A DNA stretch of 64,000 nucleotides from Candidatus Shikimatogenerans bostrichidophilus (lineage in GTDB: Bacteria > Bacteroidota > Bacteroidia > Flavobacteriales > Blattabacteriaceae). The notes under the pieces were generated by a model, which was given only the letters and a program-made list of their open reading frames with translations, was not told the DNA's origin and did not search any database. The translations under genes were made by a program, and so were the position numbers. The stretch covers positions 1-64,000 of the forward strand of contig CP099831.1 in the NCBI GenBank assembly GCA_029851345.1, written 5' to 3'. Positions 8,076-17,511 of this stretch are shown piece after piece (within the stretch, counting starts at the first letter, position 1; every line of letters starts with the position of its first letter).

Positions 8076-10643
8076 ATGAAATATAATTATAAATATATAG
8101 AAACAAAATGGTATAAAATACAACAAAAAATAAATTTTTTTTTAATTAATAAAAATAAAAATAAAAAATTTTATATATTAAATATGTTCCCTTATCCTTC
8201 TGGATATGGATTACATTTAGGGCATAGTATAGGATATATTTTTTCTGATATTATATCTAAATATAAATCAGCTTTAGGATATAATATCTTAAATCCTATT
8301 GGATTTGATTCATTTGGATTACCGGCTGAACAATATGCTATAAAAACAGGAAATAATCCTAAATATATTATAAATAAAAGCATAAAAAAATATTTAAAAC
8401 AGATTAAATTATTGGGAGTTATATTTAATTGCGATAATTATATAAACACTTCTGATGAAAAATATTATAAATGGACTCAATATATTTTTATTAAATTATT
8501 TAATTCATATTATGATAATAAAGAAAATAAAGCAAAACCTATAAAATTATTATTAAAGAAATTAAAAAAAAAGAATAATACAATTAAGATTTTTAAAAAA
8601 TTAAATAAATTTTATAGATTAGCTTATTTAAAATCTAGTTATGTTAATTGGTGTCCAAAATTAAAAAGTGTTTTAGCTAATGATGAAATAAAAAATGGTA
8701 AAAGTATAAGAGGGGGATATAGTATTTATCCAAAAAAAATGAATCAATGGCATTTAAGAATTACTAAATATATTCCAAGATTATTAACCGATTATAAATA
8801 TATAGATTGGCCTAAAAATATAATAAATTCACAAAAAAAATGGATAGGTCAAAAAAATATTTATTATTTTAAAATAAATTTTATTAATAAAATAATAAAA
8901 ATCTATACAAATAAAAAAAGTAAAAAAATAAAATCTTTTATATTTAATTATCCTTCAAAATATGTAGATATTATTTTAAATAAATTAAAAAAAGAAAAAA
9001 AAAAAAAAATAATTAAATTTATAAATAAATGCTATTATAATTTAAAACATTATAAAATTTTAATAAAAATTAAAAATAATTTAAATAAAAAAATTTTATT
9101 TTATATAAGTAATTATTATAAAAATTATTATTTAAATAATGTTTATATAAATTATAAATTAGATATAAAATTTAAAAAAATTAAAACTAATTTATCTATA
9201 AATTTTAAAAGTAAATATAAAATTTTTTTTTTATTTTATTATAATAAAACTATTATAAATTCTTTAAAAGATATAGTATTTTCTAGACAAAGATATTGGG
9301 GAGAACCTATACCTATTTATTATATAAATAATATACCTTTTAGTATTAATTTAAAATATTTACCATTAAAATTACCTTTAATTAATAAAAATGATTTTCT
9401 TTCAAATAAATTTAAATTAAATAAGTGTAAAAAATGGGCATGGGATTCGATAAATAAAAAAGTAGTTTATAATAAATACATAAATAAAAAAAAAAAAATA
9501 TATAGATTAGATTATAATACTATGCCAAGTTCAGCGGGTTCTAATTGGTATTACTTACGATATATAAATCCAACATATAAAAAATTTTTATTAGATAAAA
9601 AATCTTTAAAATTTTGGGAAAATGTAGATCTTTATATAGGTGGGGCAGAACATACTAATGGACATTTATTATATTCTAGATTTTGTAATAAATTTTTAAA
9701 AGATTTAAAATTAATAAAAAAAAAAGAACCTTTTAAAAAATTTATAAATCAAGGAATTATTTTAAATACTACTTATTCTTTATTTAAATATAAAAACTAT
9801 ATTTTATCATCGGATATATTAGATAAATATAAAAAATATAATTTAGAAAAAATTTATATAGATAAAAAGTATTTAAATAATAACATTTTATTATTAAATA
9901 AAATAAAAAATAATTTTAAAAATTATATTTTTAAATATAAAATAAATATAATTTGTAATAAAACTATTGAAAAAATGTCTAAATCAAAATATAACATAAT
10001 AACTCCTGATTCTATAATAAAGGAATATGGTATAGATTGTTTTAGATTATATATAATATATTTAGGTCCATTTAATAAAAAAAAAATTTGGAGTATTGAT
10101 AAAATAAAAGGAATAAAAAGATTTTTAAATAAACTTTGGAATTATTTTATATTATATTATAACAAAAAGTCTGAAAAATTTAATAATAAAGATATAGAAA
10201 AAATAAATAATTATATTTATAGAATCCATTATAACTATAAACATTATTTATTGTATAATAATATAAGTGTTTTTATGAAAATTTTAAATTTCTTAATAAA
10301 GGGTAAATTTTTTAATATAAAAAGTATTATTAAGAAAGATCTTTTAATTTTATTATTCCCTTATATTCCTTATATAATAGAAGAAATTTGGTCGTATTTA
10401 TTTCCAAATGAAAAAAGTTTATTCTATCAAAGAATAAAAAAAATAAAAAAAAAAATATTAAATATAAAATATTTAGTTATGATAAATAATAAAATAAAAG
10501 ATATAATTTATATTACTCCTAAAAATAATAATTTAAATTATTTATTAAATAAAATTAAAAATAAATTATATTATAAAAATAATAAATTATTATTTACTAA
10601 AAAAATTTTTATAAAAAATAAAGTATTAAATTTATTGATTTAA
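8076..10643 (+). CDS. leuS: Leucyl-tRNA synthetase lacking editing motifs
   Basis: Class I synthetase charging tRNA-Leu. Seen: 855 codons. The HIGH-type motif is HLGH (47-50) inside MFPYPSGYGLHLGH, and KMSKSK lies near residue 632. The CP1 insertion, between WIGQKN (about 255) and FSRQRYWGE (about 402), is short. It lacks both editing signatures of the family: the threonine-rich TTRPDT becomes YTNKKSK, and GTGAVMAVPAHDERD is unrecognisable. I infer a synthetic enzyme without post-transfer editing. Its last bases overlap the ruvC end by four, tail to tail. Confidence 0.94.
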   Translation: MKYNYKYIETKWYKIQQKINFFLINKNKNKKFYILNMFPYPSGYGLHLGHSIGYIFSDIISKYKSALGYNILNPIGFDSFGLPAEQYAIKTGNNPKYIINKSIKKYLKQIKLLGVIFNCDNYINTSDEKYYKWTQYIFIKLFNSYYDNKENKAKPIKLLLKKLKKKNNTIKIFKKLNKFYRLAYLKSSYVNWCPKLKSVLANDEIKNGKSIRGGYSIYPKKMNQWHLRITKYIPRLLTDYKYIDWPKNIINSQKKWIGQKNIYYFKINFINKIIKIYTNKKSKKIKSFIFNYPSKYVDIILNKLKKEKKKKIIKFINKCYYNLKHYKILIKIKNNLNKKILFYISNYYKNYYLNNVYINYKLDIKFKKIKTNLSINFKSKYKIFFLFYYNKTIINSLKDIVFSRQRYWGEPIPIYYINNIPFSINLKYLPLKLPLINKNDFLSNKFKLNKCKKWAWDSINKKVVYNKYINKKKKIYRLDYNTMPSSAGSNWYYLRYINPTYKKFLLDKKSLKFWENVDLYIGGAEHTNGHLLYSRFCNKFLKDLKLIKKKEPFKKFINQGIILNTTYSLFKYKNYILSSDILDKYKKYNLEKIYIDKKYLNNNILLLNKIKNNFKNYIFKYKINIICNKTIEKMSKSKYNIITPDSIIKEYGIDCFRLYIIYLGPFNKKKIWSIDKIKGIKRFLNKLWNYFILYYNKKSEKFNNKDIEKINNYIYRIHYNYKHYLLYNNISVFMKILNFLIKGKFFNIKSIIKKDLLILLFPYIPYIIEEIWSYLFPNEKSLFYQRIKKIKKKILNIKYLVMINNKIKDIIYITPKNNNLNYLLNKIKNKLYYKNNKLLFTKKIFIKNKVLNLLI

Positions 10644-11143
10644 TTTTCTTTTTTTTTAATTAAAACATGACACATAGCAACGGCTAAACTATCAATTACA
10701 TCAAATGTTTTACTAAAATTATATTTAAAATTTAATAAATTTTCTAAGGTTTTTTTTATTTTATGTTTATTAGAATTACCATAACCAGTAATTATAAATT
10801 TAATAGTTTTAGGATAATATTTTATAATTTTTTTTTTATTATTTAAAGCTGCCAAGATAATAGCACTTTGACATTGTATTAATCGTTTCATAGAGATTAC
10901 ATTTTTACCAAGAAATATATTTTCCATTACTAAATACTTAGGATTATATTTTCGTATAATTTTATATAAATATAAATATATAATTTTTATCTTTTTTAAA
11001 TAATTTATTTTTTTTTTTTTTAAATATATTTCTTTAAATTTTAATATAATAATTTTATTTTTTTTATATGAAATTATTTTAATTATAGAGATACCAGTAA
11101 TATTTAATCCAGGATCAATACCTATTATGATTTTATTATTCAT
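10640..11143 (-). CDS. ruvC: Holliday junction resolvase RuvC
   Basis: Endonuclease that cuts four-way junctions during recombination. Seen: 167 codons, near the usual 160-180. All four acidic active-site residues look present: D10 in GIDPG, E74 in VMENIF, and D148/D151 in FDVIDSLAVA. ruvA and ruvB are not in the window. It is convergent with leuS (4-base overlap), and its start is divergent from lon. A catalytically plausible resolvase contrasts with the eroded AddA-like protein at 56587-59448. Confidence 0.93.
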   Translation of the reverse strand: MNNKIIIGIDPGLNITGISIIKIISYKKNKIIILKFKEIYLKKKKINYLKKIKIIYLYLYKIIRKYNPKYLVMENIFLGKNVISMKRLIQCQSAIILAALNNKKKIIKYYPKTIKFIITGYGNSNKHKIKKTLENLLNFKYNFSKTFDVIDSLAVAMCHVLIKKKEN

Positions 11144-11206
11144 AAAATTTATTATTTGGTCTTATTAATTTATAAATTATATTATTTAAAAATAAAAAAA
11201 ATAAAT

Positions 11207-13591
11207 ATGATAAATTATCATAAAAAAATTATTATATTAAATAAATATAATAATATTTATTTTAAACGTAATAAATTAATACATTTTTGTTTCTTAGATA
11301 ATTTTATATTATTACCTGGTATAATTTTACCTATAAATATAGTAAATAAAAATTTAATAAATTATATTTATTCAAAAATTTATAAAAAAAATAAATATAT
11401 ATCATTATTTACTAGGAAAAATTCAAATAATATTAATATAAAAAAAAATTTTTATAATTTAGGAGTAGTAACAAAAATAATAAAAATTTATAAAATGTTC
11501 GATAATAGTATTATTGTTATCCTTGAAGGGTTATTAACTTGTAAAATTATAAAAAGGAAAATTATTAAAATTTTTAATAATATTTTATATTTAGGTGAAA
11601 TAAAAATAATAAATGAATATAAAACAAAAAATATTTATAAAAATAAAAAATACAATGCATATTTATATACAATAAAAGATAAATTTATTACTTTAATAAA
11701 ATTAACTAATAAAAATAATTTATATTCTAATTTAATAAATCTAATAAATAATATAAAAAGTATAAAGTTATTAATTAATTATATATTAATTAATTTAAAT
11801 GTCCCGAATAACTTTAAATATTTAATTTTAAAAGAAAATAAATATAAAAATAAAACTAAAATTTTATTAAGATTTTTATTACTTGAAATAAAAAAAATAA
11901 ACCTTAGCAATAATATAATAGATGAGGTTAAAAATGAAATATCTAATAAACAAATTGATTTTTTTTTAACTGAACAAATGAAAGTTATTAAAAAAAGATT
12001 AGGAGAAAATAATGAATATAGTGATGTTTATAGATTTAAACAAAAAATAAAAAAGATTAATATACCTAAAGATATTTATACTAAAATAAATAATGAAATT
12101 TTAAAATTAGAAAATATTAATATTAATTTCCCTGAATATACAATTATAAAAAATTATTTAGATTTTACATTAAGTTTACCATGGAATATATATAGTACTA
12201 CGAATTTTAATTTAAAAAATTCATTAAATATTTTAAATAAAAATCATTATGGATTAAAAGAAATTAAAAATAGAATATTAGAATATTTATCAGTATTAAA
12301 ATTAAATAAATATAAAAATTCTCCAATTTTGTGTTTTGTAGGACCTCCTGGAATTGGTAAAACTTCTTTAGGAAAATCAATTTCAATTGTTTTAAGTAGA
12401 AAATATATCCGTATATCATTGGGGGGGTTACATGATGAATCTGAAATAAGAGGTCATAGAAAAACATATATAGGAGCTATGCCTGGTAGGATTTTACAAT
12501 CTATTAATAAGACAAAAGTATCTAATCCTGTAATTTTATTAGATGAAATTGATAAAATAGGGGAATATAGTCATCAAGGGAATCCTATGGCTGCTTTATT
12601 GGAAGTTTTAGATCCCGAACAAAATCATTCATTTTATGATAATTATTTAGAATTAGAATATAATTTATCTAAAGTTTTATTTATAGCTACTGCCAATAAT
12701 ATTGATAATATACATCCAGCGTTATTAGATAGAATGGAAATAATTCATATAAATGGATATACAATAGAAGAAAAATTAAAAATAGCTAAAAAATTTTTAA
12801 TACCCAAATTATTAAGTAAAAATGGATTAAAAAAATTTAATATTAAAATTAATTATAAATATATTAAGATTATTATAATAAATTATACATTAGAAGCTGG
12901 TATAAGAAATTTAGAGAAAAGAATAGATAAAATTTTTAGATATTATGCAAAATCTATAGTTTTAAAAAAAACAATAAGTAAATTAAATACTTCTTTATTA
13001 TTTAAAATATTAGGTCCAATTGAATTAAAATATAAATATGAAAAGATTATAATACCAGGTGTTTCTATTGGATTAGCTTGGACAGGGTATGGGGGTGATA
13101 TTATATATATAGAATCATCTTTATCTAGAGGAGGTAAAGGTCATATTAGTATTACAGGTAATTTAGGTAAAATTATGAAGGAATCAGTAATAATTTCAAT
13201 AAAATATTTAAAATCAAATTATAAAAAATTTAATATTAATTTAAAATATTTTACGAAATATGATATACATATTCATATTCCAGAAGGAGCTACACCAAAA
13301 GATGGTCCATCAGCTGGTATAGCAATAATTTCTTCTTTAATTTCTACATATACATTTAAACCTCTAAAAAATTATTTAGCTATGACAGGAGAAATTACTT
13401 TAAGAGGGAAAGTTTTACCTGTAGGAGGATTAGAAGAAAAGATTTTAGCTGCTAAAAGAAATTATATAAATAAAATTATTTTCCCTTATAATAATAAAAA
13501 TTATATAAAAAGTTTAACTAATAAAATAAAAAAAAATATAAAATTTTTTTTTATTAAAGAAATATATCAATTAAAAAATTTAATATATTAA
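11207..13591 (+). CDS. lon: ATP-dependent protease Lon
   Basis: AAA+ serine protease that degrades misfolded proteins. Chosen start is ATG 11207 (794 codons); an in-frame TTG at 11156 adds 17 residues but looks less likely. An N-terminal LON domain (FLDNFILLPGIILPI) is present. The Walker A is GPPGIGKTS (from about 379), Walker B is VILLDEIDK (about 440), and sensor 1 is FIATANN. The protease dyad is S702 in KDGPSAG and K745 in GGLEEK. All catalytic residues are present, so it is probably active, unusual given how eroded other large proteins here are. Confidence 0.96.
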   Translation: MINYHKKIIILNKYNNIYFKRNKLIHFCFLDNFILLPGIILPINIVNKNLINYIYSKIYKKNKYISLFTRKNSNNINIKKNFYNLGVVTKIIKIYKMFDNSIIVILEGLLTCKIIKRKIIKIFNNILYLGEIKIINEYKTKNIYKNKKYNAYLYTIKDKFITLIKLTNKNNLYSNLINLINNIKSIKLLINYILINLNVPNNFKYLILKENKYKNKTKILLRFLLLEIKKINLSNNIIDEVKNEISNKQIDFFLTEQMKVIKKRLGENNEYSDVYRFKQKIKKINIPKDIYTKINNEILKLENININFPEYTIIKNYLDFTLSLPWNIYSTTNFNLKNSLNILNKNHYGLKEIKNRILEYLSVLKLNKYKNSPILCFVGPPGIGKTSLGKSISIVLSRKYIRISLGGLHDESEIRGHRKTYIGAMPGRILQSINKTKVSNPVILLDEIDKIGEYSHQGNPMAALLEVLDPEQNHSFYDNYLELEYNLSKVLFIATANNIDNIHPALLDRMEIIHINGYTIEEKLKIAKKFLIPKLLSKNGLKKFNIKINYKYIKIIIINYTLEAGIRNLEKRIDKIFRYYAKSIVLKKTISKLNTSLLFKILGPIELKYKYEKIIIPGVSIGLAWTGYGGDIIYIESSLSRGGKGHISITGNLGKIMKESVIISIKYLKSNYKKFNINLKYFTKYDIHIHIPEGATPKDGPSAGIAIISSLISTYTFKPLKNYLAMTGEITLRGKVLPVGGLEEKILAAKRNYINKIIFPYNNKNYIKSLTNKIKKNIKFFFIKEIYQLKNLIY

Positions 13592-13619
13592 TTTATTATA
13601 TATATATATAATTATAATA

Positions 13620-15284
13620 ATGAAAAAAAGATTTATAATAACAGCTGCTTTACCTTATACTAATGGAAATTTACATATAGGTCATTTATCTGGTGTTTTT
13701 TTACCAGCTGATATATACTCTAGGTATTTAAGATCGTTAAAAAAAAAACTTATTTTTATATCAGGATCTGATGAACATGGAGTTTCAATTTTAATAAAAT
13801 CAATAAAAGAAAATAAAAATCCTAAATTTATTATAAATAAATACCATAAAGTCATAAAAAAAAATTTAAAACAAATGAATATTTCTTTAGATAATTACTT
13901 TAGAACTTCTAATAAATTACATCATAATTTTAGTATTAAAATTTTTAATAAATTATTAAATAAAAATTTTTTTTTAAAAAAAGAAACATATCAGTATTAT
14001 GATAAAGATTATAATTTATTTTTAGCTGATAGATTTGTAATTGGAGTATGTCCTTACTGTAAATATAAAGAAGCTTATTCTGATTTTTGTGAAAAATGTG
14101 GGATAATTTTAAAACAAAAGGATTTAAAAAATCCTAAATCAATACTAACTAATAAAAAACCTATATTTAAAAGTACTATTAATTATTTTTTAAATTTTAA
14201 AAAATTATTAAATCAAATAAAATTTTTAAAAAAAAAATTTAAAAAATTAAAATTTTCTAGTAAAATAATAAAATATATTTCTAATTTTATTAAAAGTAAA
14301 ATAAATAATAGGTCAATAACTAGAGATTTAAATTGGGGGGTAAAAATACCCCATTATAAAAAGAAAGTATTATATGTATGGTTTGAAGCAATATTAGGAT
14401 ATATAACAAGTACTATTAATTGGGCAAAGAGAAATAAAAAAAAATGGTATTTATATTGGAAAAATAAAAATTCAAAATTAATAAATTTTATAGGGAAAGA
14501 TAATATAATATTTCATAGTTTATTTTATCCTCTAATTATAAAAAATTATGATAAAAATTATATTTTACCTAATTATATAAATGTAAATGAATTTTTAAAT
14601 TTTAATGGTAAAAAAATTTCTACTTCTAAAAATAGAGCTATTTTTATAAATAAATTTTTAAAATATTTGCCAGATTTTGTTGATACATTAAGGTATACCT
14701 TAATTATAGATATGCCAATAAATAAAGATACTAATTTCACTTGGGAAAAATTTAAAGTATATAATAACAATTATTTAATTGGTATATTAGGGAATTATAT
14801 AAATAGGGTAATAGTTTTATTAAATAAATATAATAATAGTAAAATCCCATCAAAGATATTGTTAAATCATAATCAAAAAAAAATATTAAAATATATTTAT
14901 AAATATCCTAAAAAAATTGGGAAATTAATATTAAAATTTAAATTTAAATTAGCTTTATTAAAATTTTTAAACTTAGCTAGATTTGGAAATAAATTTTTAT
15001 CTAAAACTTCTCCATGGTTAATGGGAAAAAATACAATAGAATTTAATAATATATTATTTATATCATCACAAATTTTAGGATATATTTGTTTTTTATCTAA
15101 TTATTTTTTACCTAATTTTTATAAGAAAATGTTAAAATTATTAAATTTAAATACCAATAATATTTATAATATAAAAAATAAAATAAATTTTTTACCTTGT
15201 AATCATAAAATTAATAAATCAAAATTAATCTTTAAAAAAATTAATAAAAGTTTTTATAAAATTTTTAATAAAATAAATAATTAA
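13620..15284 (+). CDS. metG: Methionyl-tRNA synthetase, short form
   Basis: Charges initiator and elongator tRNA-Met. Seen: 554 codons. The HIGH motif is HIGH (residues 19-22, YTNGNLHIGHLSG). A knuckle with CPYC and CEKC lies at about 143-162, and KISTSK at about 335 is the KMSKS loop. Many Bacteroidota MetRS proteins run to about 680 residues with a C-terminal EMAP-like tRNA-binding domain; this one ends before it. That domain is dispensable in many bacteria, so activity is expected. Confidence 0.95.
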   Translation: MKKRFIITAALPYTNGNLHIGHLSGVFLPADIYSRYLRSLKKKLIFISGSDEHGVSILIKSIKENKNPKFIINKYHKVIKKNLKQMNISLDNYFRTSNKLHHNFSIKIFNKLLNKNFFLKKETYQYYDKDYNLFLADRFVIGVCPYCKYKEAYSDFCEKCGIILKQKDLKNPKSILTNKKPIFKSTINYFLNFKKLLNQIKFLKKKFKKLKFSSKIIKYISNFIKSKINNRSITRDLNWGVKIPHYKKKVLYVWFEAILGYITSTINWAKRNKKKWYLYWKNKNSKLINFIGKDNIIFHSLFYPLIIKNYDKNYILPNYINVNEFLNFNGKKISTSKNRAIFINKFLKYLPDFVDTLRYTLIIDMPINKDTNFTWEKFKVYNNNYLIGILGNYINRVIVLLNKYNNSKIPSKILLNHNQKKILKYIYKYPKKIGKLILKFKFKLALLKFLNLARFGNKFLSKTSPWLMGKNTIEFNNILFISSQILGYICFLSNYFLPNFYKKMLKLLNLNTNNIYNIKNKINFLPCNHKINKSKLIFKKINKSFYKIFNKINN

Positions 15285-15297
15285 AAATTAATTTATT

Positions 15298-16080
15298 ATG
15301 TTTTATAAAAAATATTATAGTCAAACTTTTTTAATAAATAAAAATATAATAAAAAAAATTTTAGATTATTTAAAATATATAAAAAAAAATAAATATAATT
15401 ATTTATTAGAAATAGGAGCTGGTATAGGGAATTTAAGTGAAGGATTATCAAAAATAAATAAAAAATATATAATAATTGAAATAGATAGAAGATTTATTAA
15501 AATTTTGAAAATTAAATTTAAACAATCCAATATACAAATTTATAATAAAAACATTTTAAATATAAATTTAAATAAATTAAAAAAAAATAAAAAATTTTTA
15601 ATAATAGGTAATTACCCTTATAATATTTCTTCAAAGTTAATTTTATGGATTATAAATAACAGAAATAATATCATAGGATGTATAGGGATGTTTCAGAAGG
15701 AATTTATTAATAACTTAATATTAAATAAAAAAATAAAAAGTAAGTTATCATTTTTTTTTAATATTTTTTTTAAAATTAAAAAGAAAATAATAATAAGTAA
15801 AAATAATTTTTATCCCAGACCTAAAATAGATTCTATGTTAGTTTTAATAAAAAAAAGAAAAAAAAAAACTAAATATAATAATATTAATTTTAATATTTTA
15901 TTCCTTTTAATTAAAGAAATTTTTAAATATAAAAGAAAAATTTTAAAAAATTGTTTAAAAATAATTGTAAAAAATAATATAATATCTTTAAAAAAAAAAA
16001 TTTTATTTAAAAGACCAGAAGATATAACAATCGATGAATATTTGTTATTATATAATAAACTTTATAATAAAATAAATTAA
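15298..16080 (+). CDS. rsmA: 16S rRNA adenine dimethyltransferase RsmA (KsgA)
   Basis: Dimethylates the two adenines of the 3'-terminal 16S hairpin. Seen: 260 codons, normal length. It starts with YSQTFLIN. The SAM-binding motif is LLEIGAGIGNLSE (about residues 36-48), the acidic motif is IEIDRRF, and the catalytic motif is GNYPYNIS (about 103-110). It lies 13 bases after metG and one base before era. rsmA-era linkage is functional, since both act on 30S maturation. Confidence 0.95.
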   Translation: MFYKKYYSQTFLINKNIIKKILDYLKYIKKNKYNYLLEIGAGIGNLSEGLSKINKKYIIIEIDRRFIKILKIKFKQSNIQIYNKNILNINLNKLKKNKKFLIIGNYPYNISSKLILWIINNRNNIIGCIGMFQKEFINNLILNKKIKSKLSFFFNIFFKIKKKIIISKNNFYPRPKIDSMLVLIKKRKKKTKYNNINFNILFLLIKEIFKYKRKILKNCLKIIVKNNIISLKKKILFKRPEDITIDEYLLLYNKLYNKIN

Positions 16081-16081
16081 T

Positions 16082-16936
16082 ATGAAATATTGTAATATAA
16101 TTAGTATAATTGGATTAAGTAATGCCGGAAAATCTTATTTGTTTAATAAACTTTTAAATGAAAAAATATCATTAACAAATAAAAAAATACAATTTACAAG
16201 AAAATTAATTTTTAAATCTTTTATTATAAATAAAGATAAATATTTATTAATAGATACTCCAGGATATATTTTAAATCCTAAATATAAATTACATTATATA
16301 ATGATAAATTTAATTAAATATTCTATTAATATTTCAAATTTTATAATATATGTAGCTATTAATAACGATATAAAAAATAATAAATATTTTTTAAAAAAAA
16401 ATATAATTATAAAAGAAAAAAAAAATATTTTAATTATTTATAATAATAAAAAGGAAAAAAAAATTAATAAATTTTATTTAAATTTTTTTAAAAAAAATAG
16501 GATAATTATTTTAAATAAATCACAGATTAATAATAGTTTATATATTAATAAAATATTTACTTTAATTAAAAAAGTTAACAATAATATTAGTAAATTTAAA
16601 ATAAATTATAATAAAAATTTTATTATAAAAGATATTATAAGGTATTATATTTATAATTTTTATAATAAAGAAATTCCATATTGTACTGATATACTTGTAA
16701 ATAAAATATTAAAAGATGAAAATAAAGTATATATTGAAATAATAATATATATAGAAAAACTTTCTCAATTAAAAATATTAATTGGTAAAAAAGGTAACAA
16801 AATTAATAAATTAAGTTCTTTTAGTAGATTTAAAATAAAAAAAATGTTAAATATTAAATCTTTATATTTAAATATAAAATTTAAAATAATTAAATGGAAA
16901 AATAATAAATATAATTTAAAAAGTTTAGGATATTAA
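16082..16936 (+). CDS. era: GTPase Era
   Basis: Ribosome-assembly GTPase that binds the 3' end of 16S rRNA. Seen: 284 codons. P-loop GLSNAGKSY (residues 11-19), G3 DTPGY (about 59-63), and C-terminal KH domain with LIGKKGNKI (about 235). The G4 motif NKxD reads NNKKE here, so guanine specificity may be relaxed; I am inferring that from alignment by eye. The stop codon abuts the ATG of the next gene. Confidence 0.88.
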   Translation: MKYCNIISIIGLSNAGKSYLFNKLLNEKISLTNKKIQFTRKLIFKSFIINKDKYLLIDTPGYILNPKYKLHYIMINLIKYSINISNFIIYVAINNDIKNNKYFLKKNIIIKEKKNILIIYNNKKEKKINKFYLNFFKKNRIIILNKSQINNSLYINKIFTLIKKVNNNISKFKINYNKNFIIKDIIRYYIYNFYNKEIPYCTDILVNKILKDENKVYIEIIIYIEKLSQLKILIGKKGNKINKLSSFSRFKIKKMLNIKSLYLNIKFKIIKWKNNKYNLKSLGY

Positions 16937-17509
16937 ATGAAAATTTTAGTTTTTAATATTTTAAATAAAAAAGAAAAAATAAAATTAAAAAAAATAATAA
17001 AAAAAACTGGTAATAGGATTATAATATCTAATAACATTAAAAATATTAAACATATTGATAAAATTATAATTTATAGTACCTTTAATTTTAAATATATTTA
17101 TTATAAAATCAAAAATAATTTAAAATTATTAAAAAATATTAATAAACCAATATTGGCTATATCAAATTGTTTATTTTTATTATGTAAAAATTTTTATAAA
17201 TATAAATGTCTAAATATATTTAAAAATGTTTTAATTTTTAAGTTTAAACATAAAAATATTGGATATAAAAAGATATATCATAATAAAGATAATAATATAT
17301 TAAAAAATATTAAACATTATAATTTTTATCAATATTTTAATAATAATTATTATATACCTTTAGGTAAATATACAATTGCTCATACTAATTATAATATATC
17401 ATATAGTGCTATTTTAAATAAAAAGAATATTTATGGTATTCAATTTGATCTATTAAAAAATAATAATGAAATAGGAAAATTAATAATTAAAAATTTTATT
17501 AAAAATTAA
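16937..17509 (+). CDS. HisH-like glutamine amidotransferase, triad missing
   Basis: Best matches HisH, the glutaminase subunit of imidazole-glycerol-phosphate synthase. Seen: 190 codons, against about 200 for HisH. Landmarks are PILAIS (71-76) at the family's PVLGIC elbow, a GYKKI segment at the GWN position (109-113), TIAHTNY (146-152), and GIQFDLLK (167-174) at the GVQFHPEK position. The nucleophile Cys is Ser76; the His and Glu of FHPE are Asp171 and Leu173. All three triad residues are therefore gone, yet the frame is intact and fitted between era (0 bases) and sufB (2 bases). No other his gene is visible. It may be a structural partner, an ammonia-dependent relic, or a decaying gene. Confidence 0.72.
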   Translation: MKILVFNILNKKEKIKLKKIIKKTGNRIIISNNIKNIKHIDKIIIYSTFNFKYIYYKIKNNLKLLKNINKPILAISNCLFLLCKNFYKYKCLNIFKNVLIFKFKHKNIGYKKIYHNKDNNILKNIKHYNFYQYFNNNYYIPLGKYTIAHTNYNISYSAILNKKNIYGIQFDLLKNNNEIGKLIIKNFIKN

Positions 17510-17511
17510 AT

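Noticed and set aside
11156-11206. Upstream TTG start for lon adding 17 residues
   Set aside because: The added stretch is not family-like, and an ATG is available at 11207.
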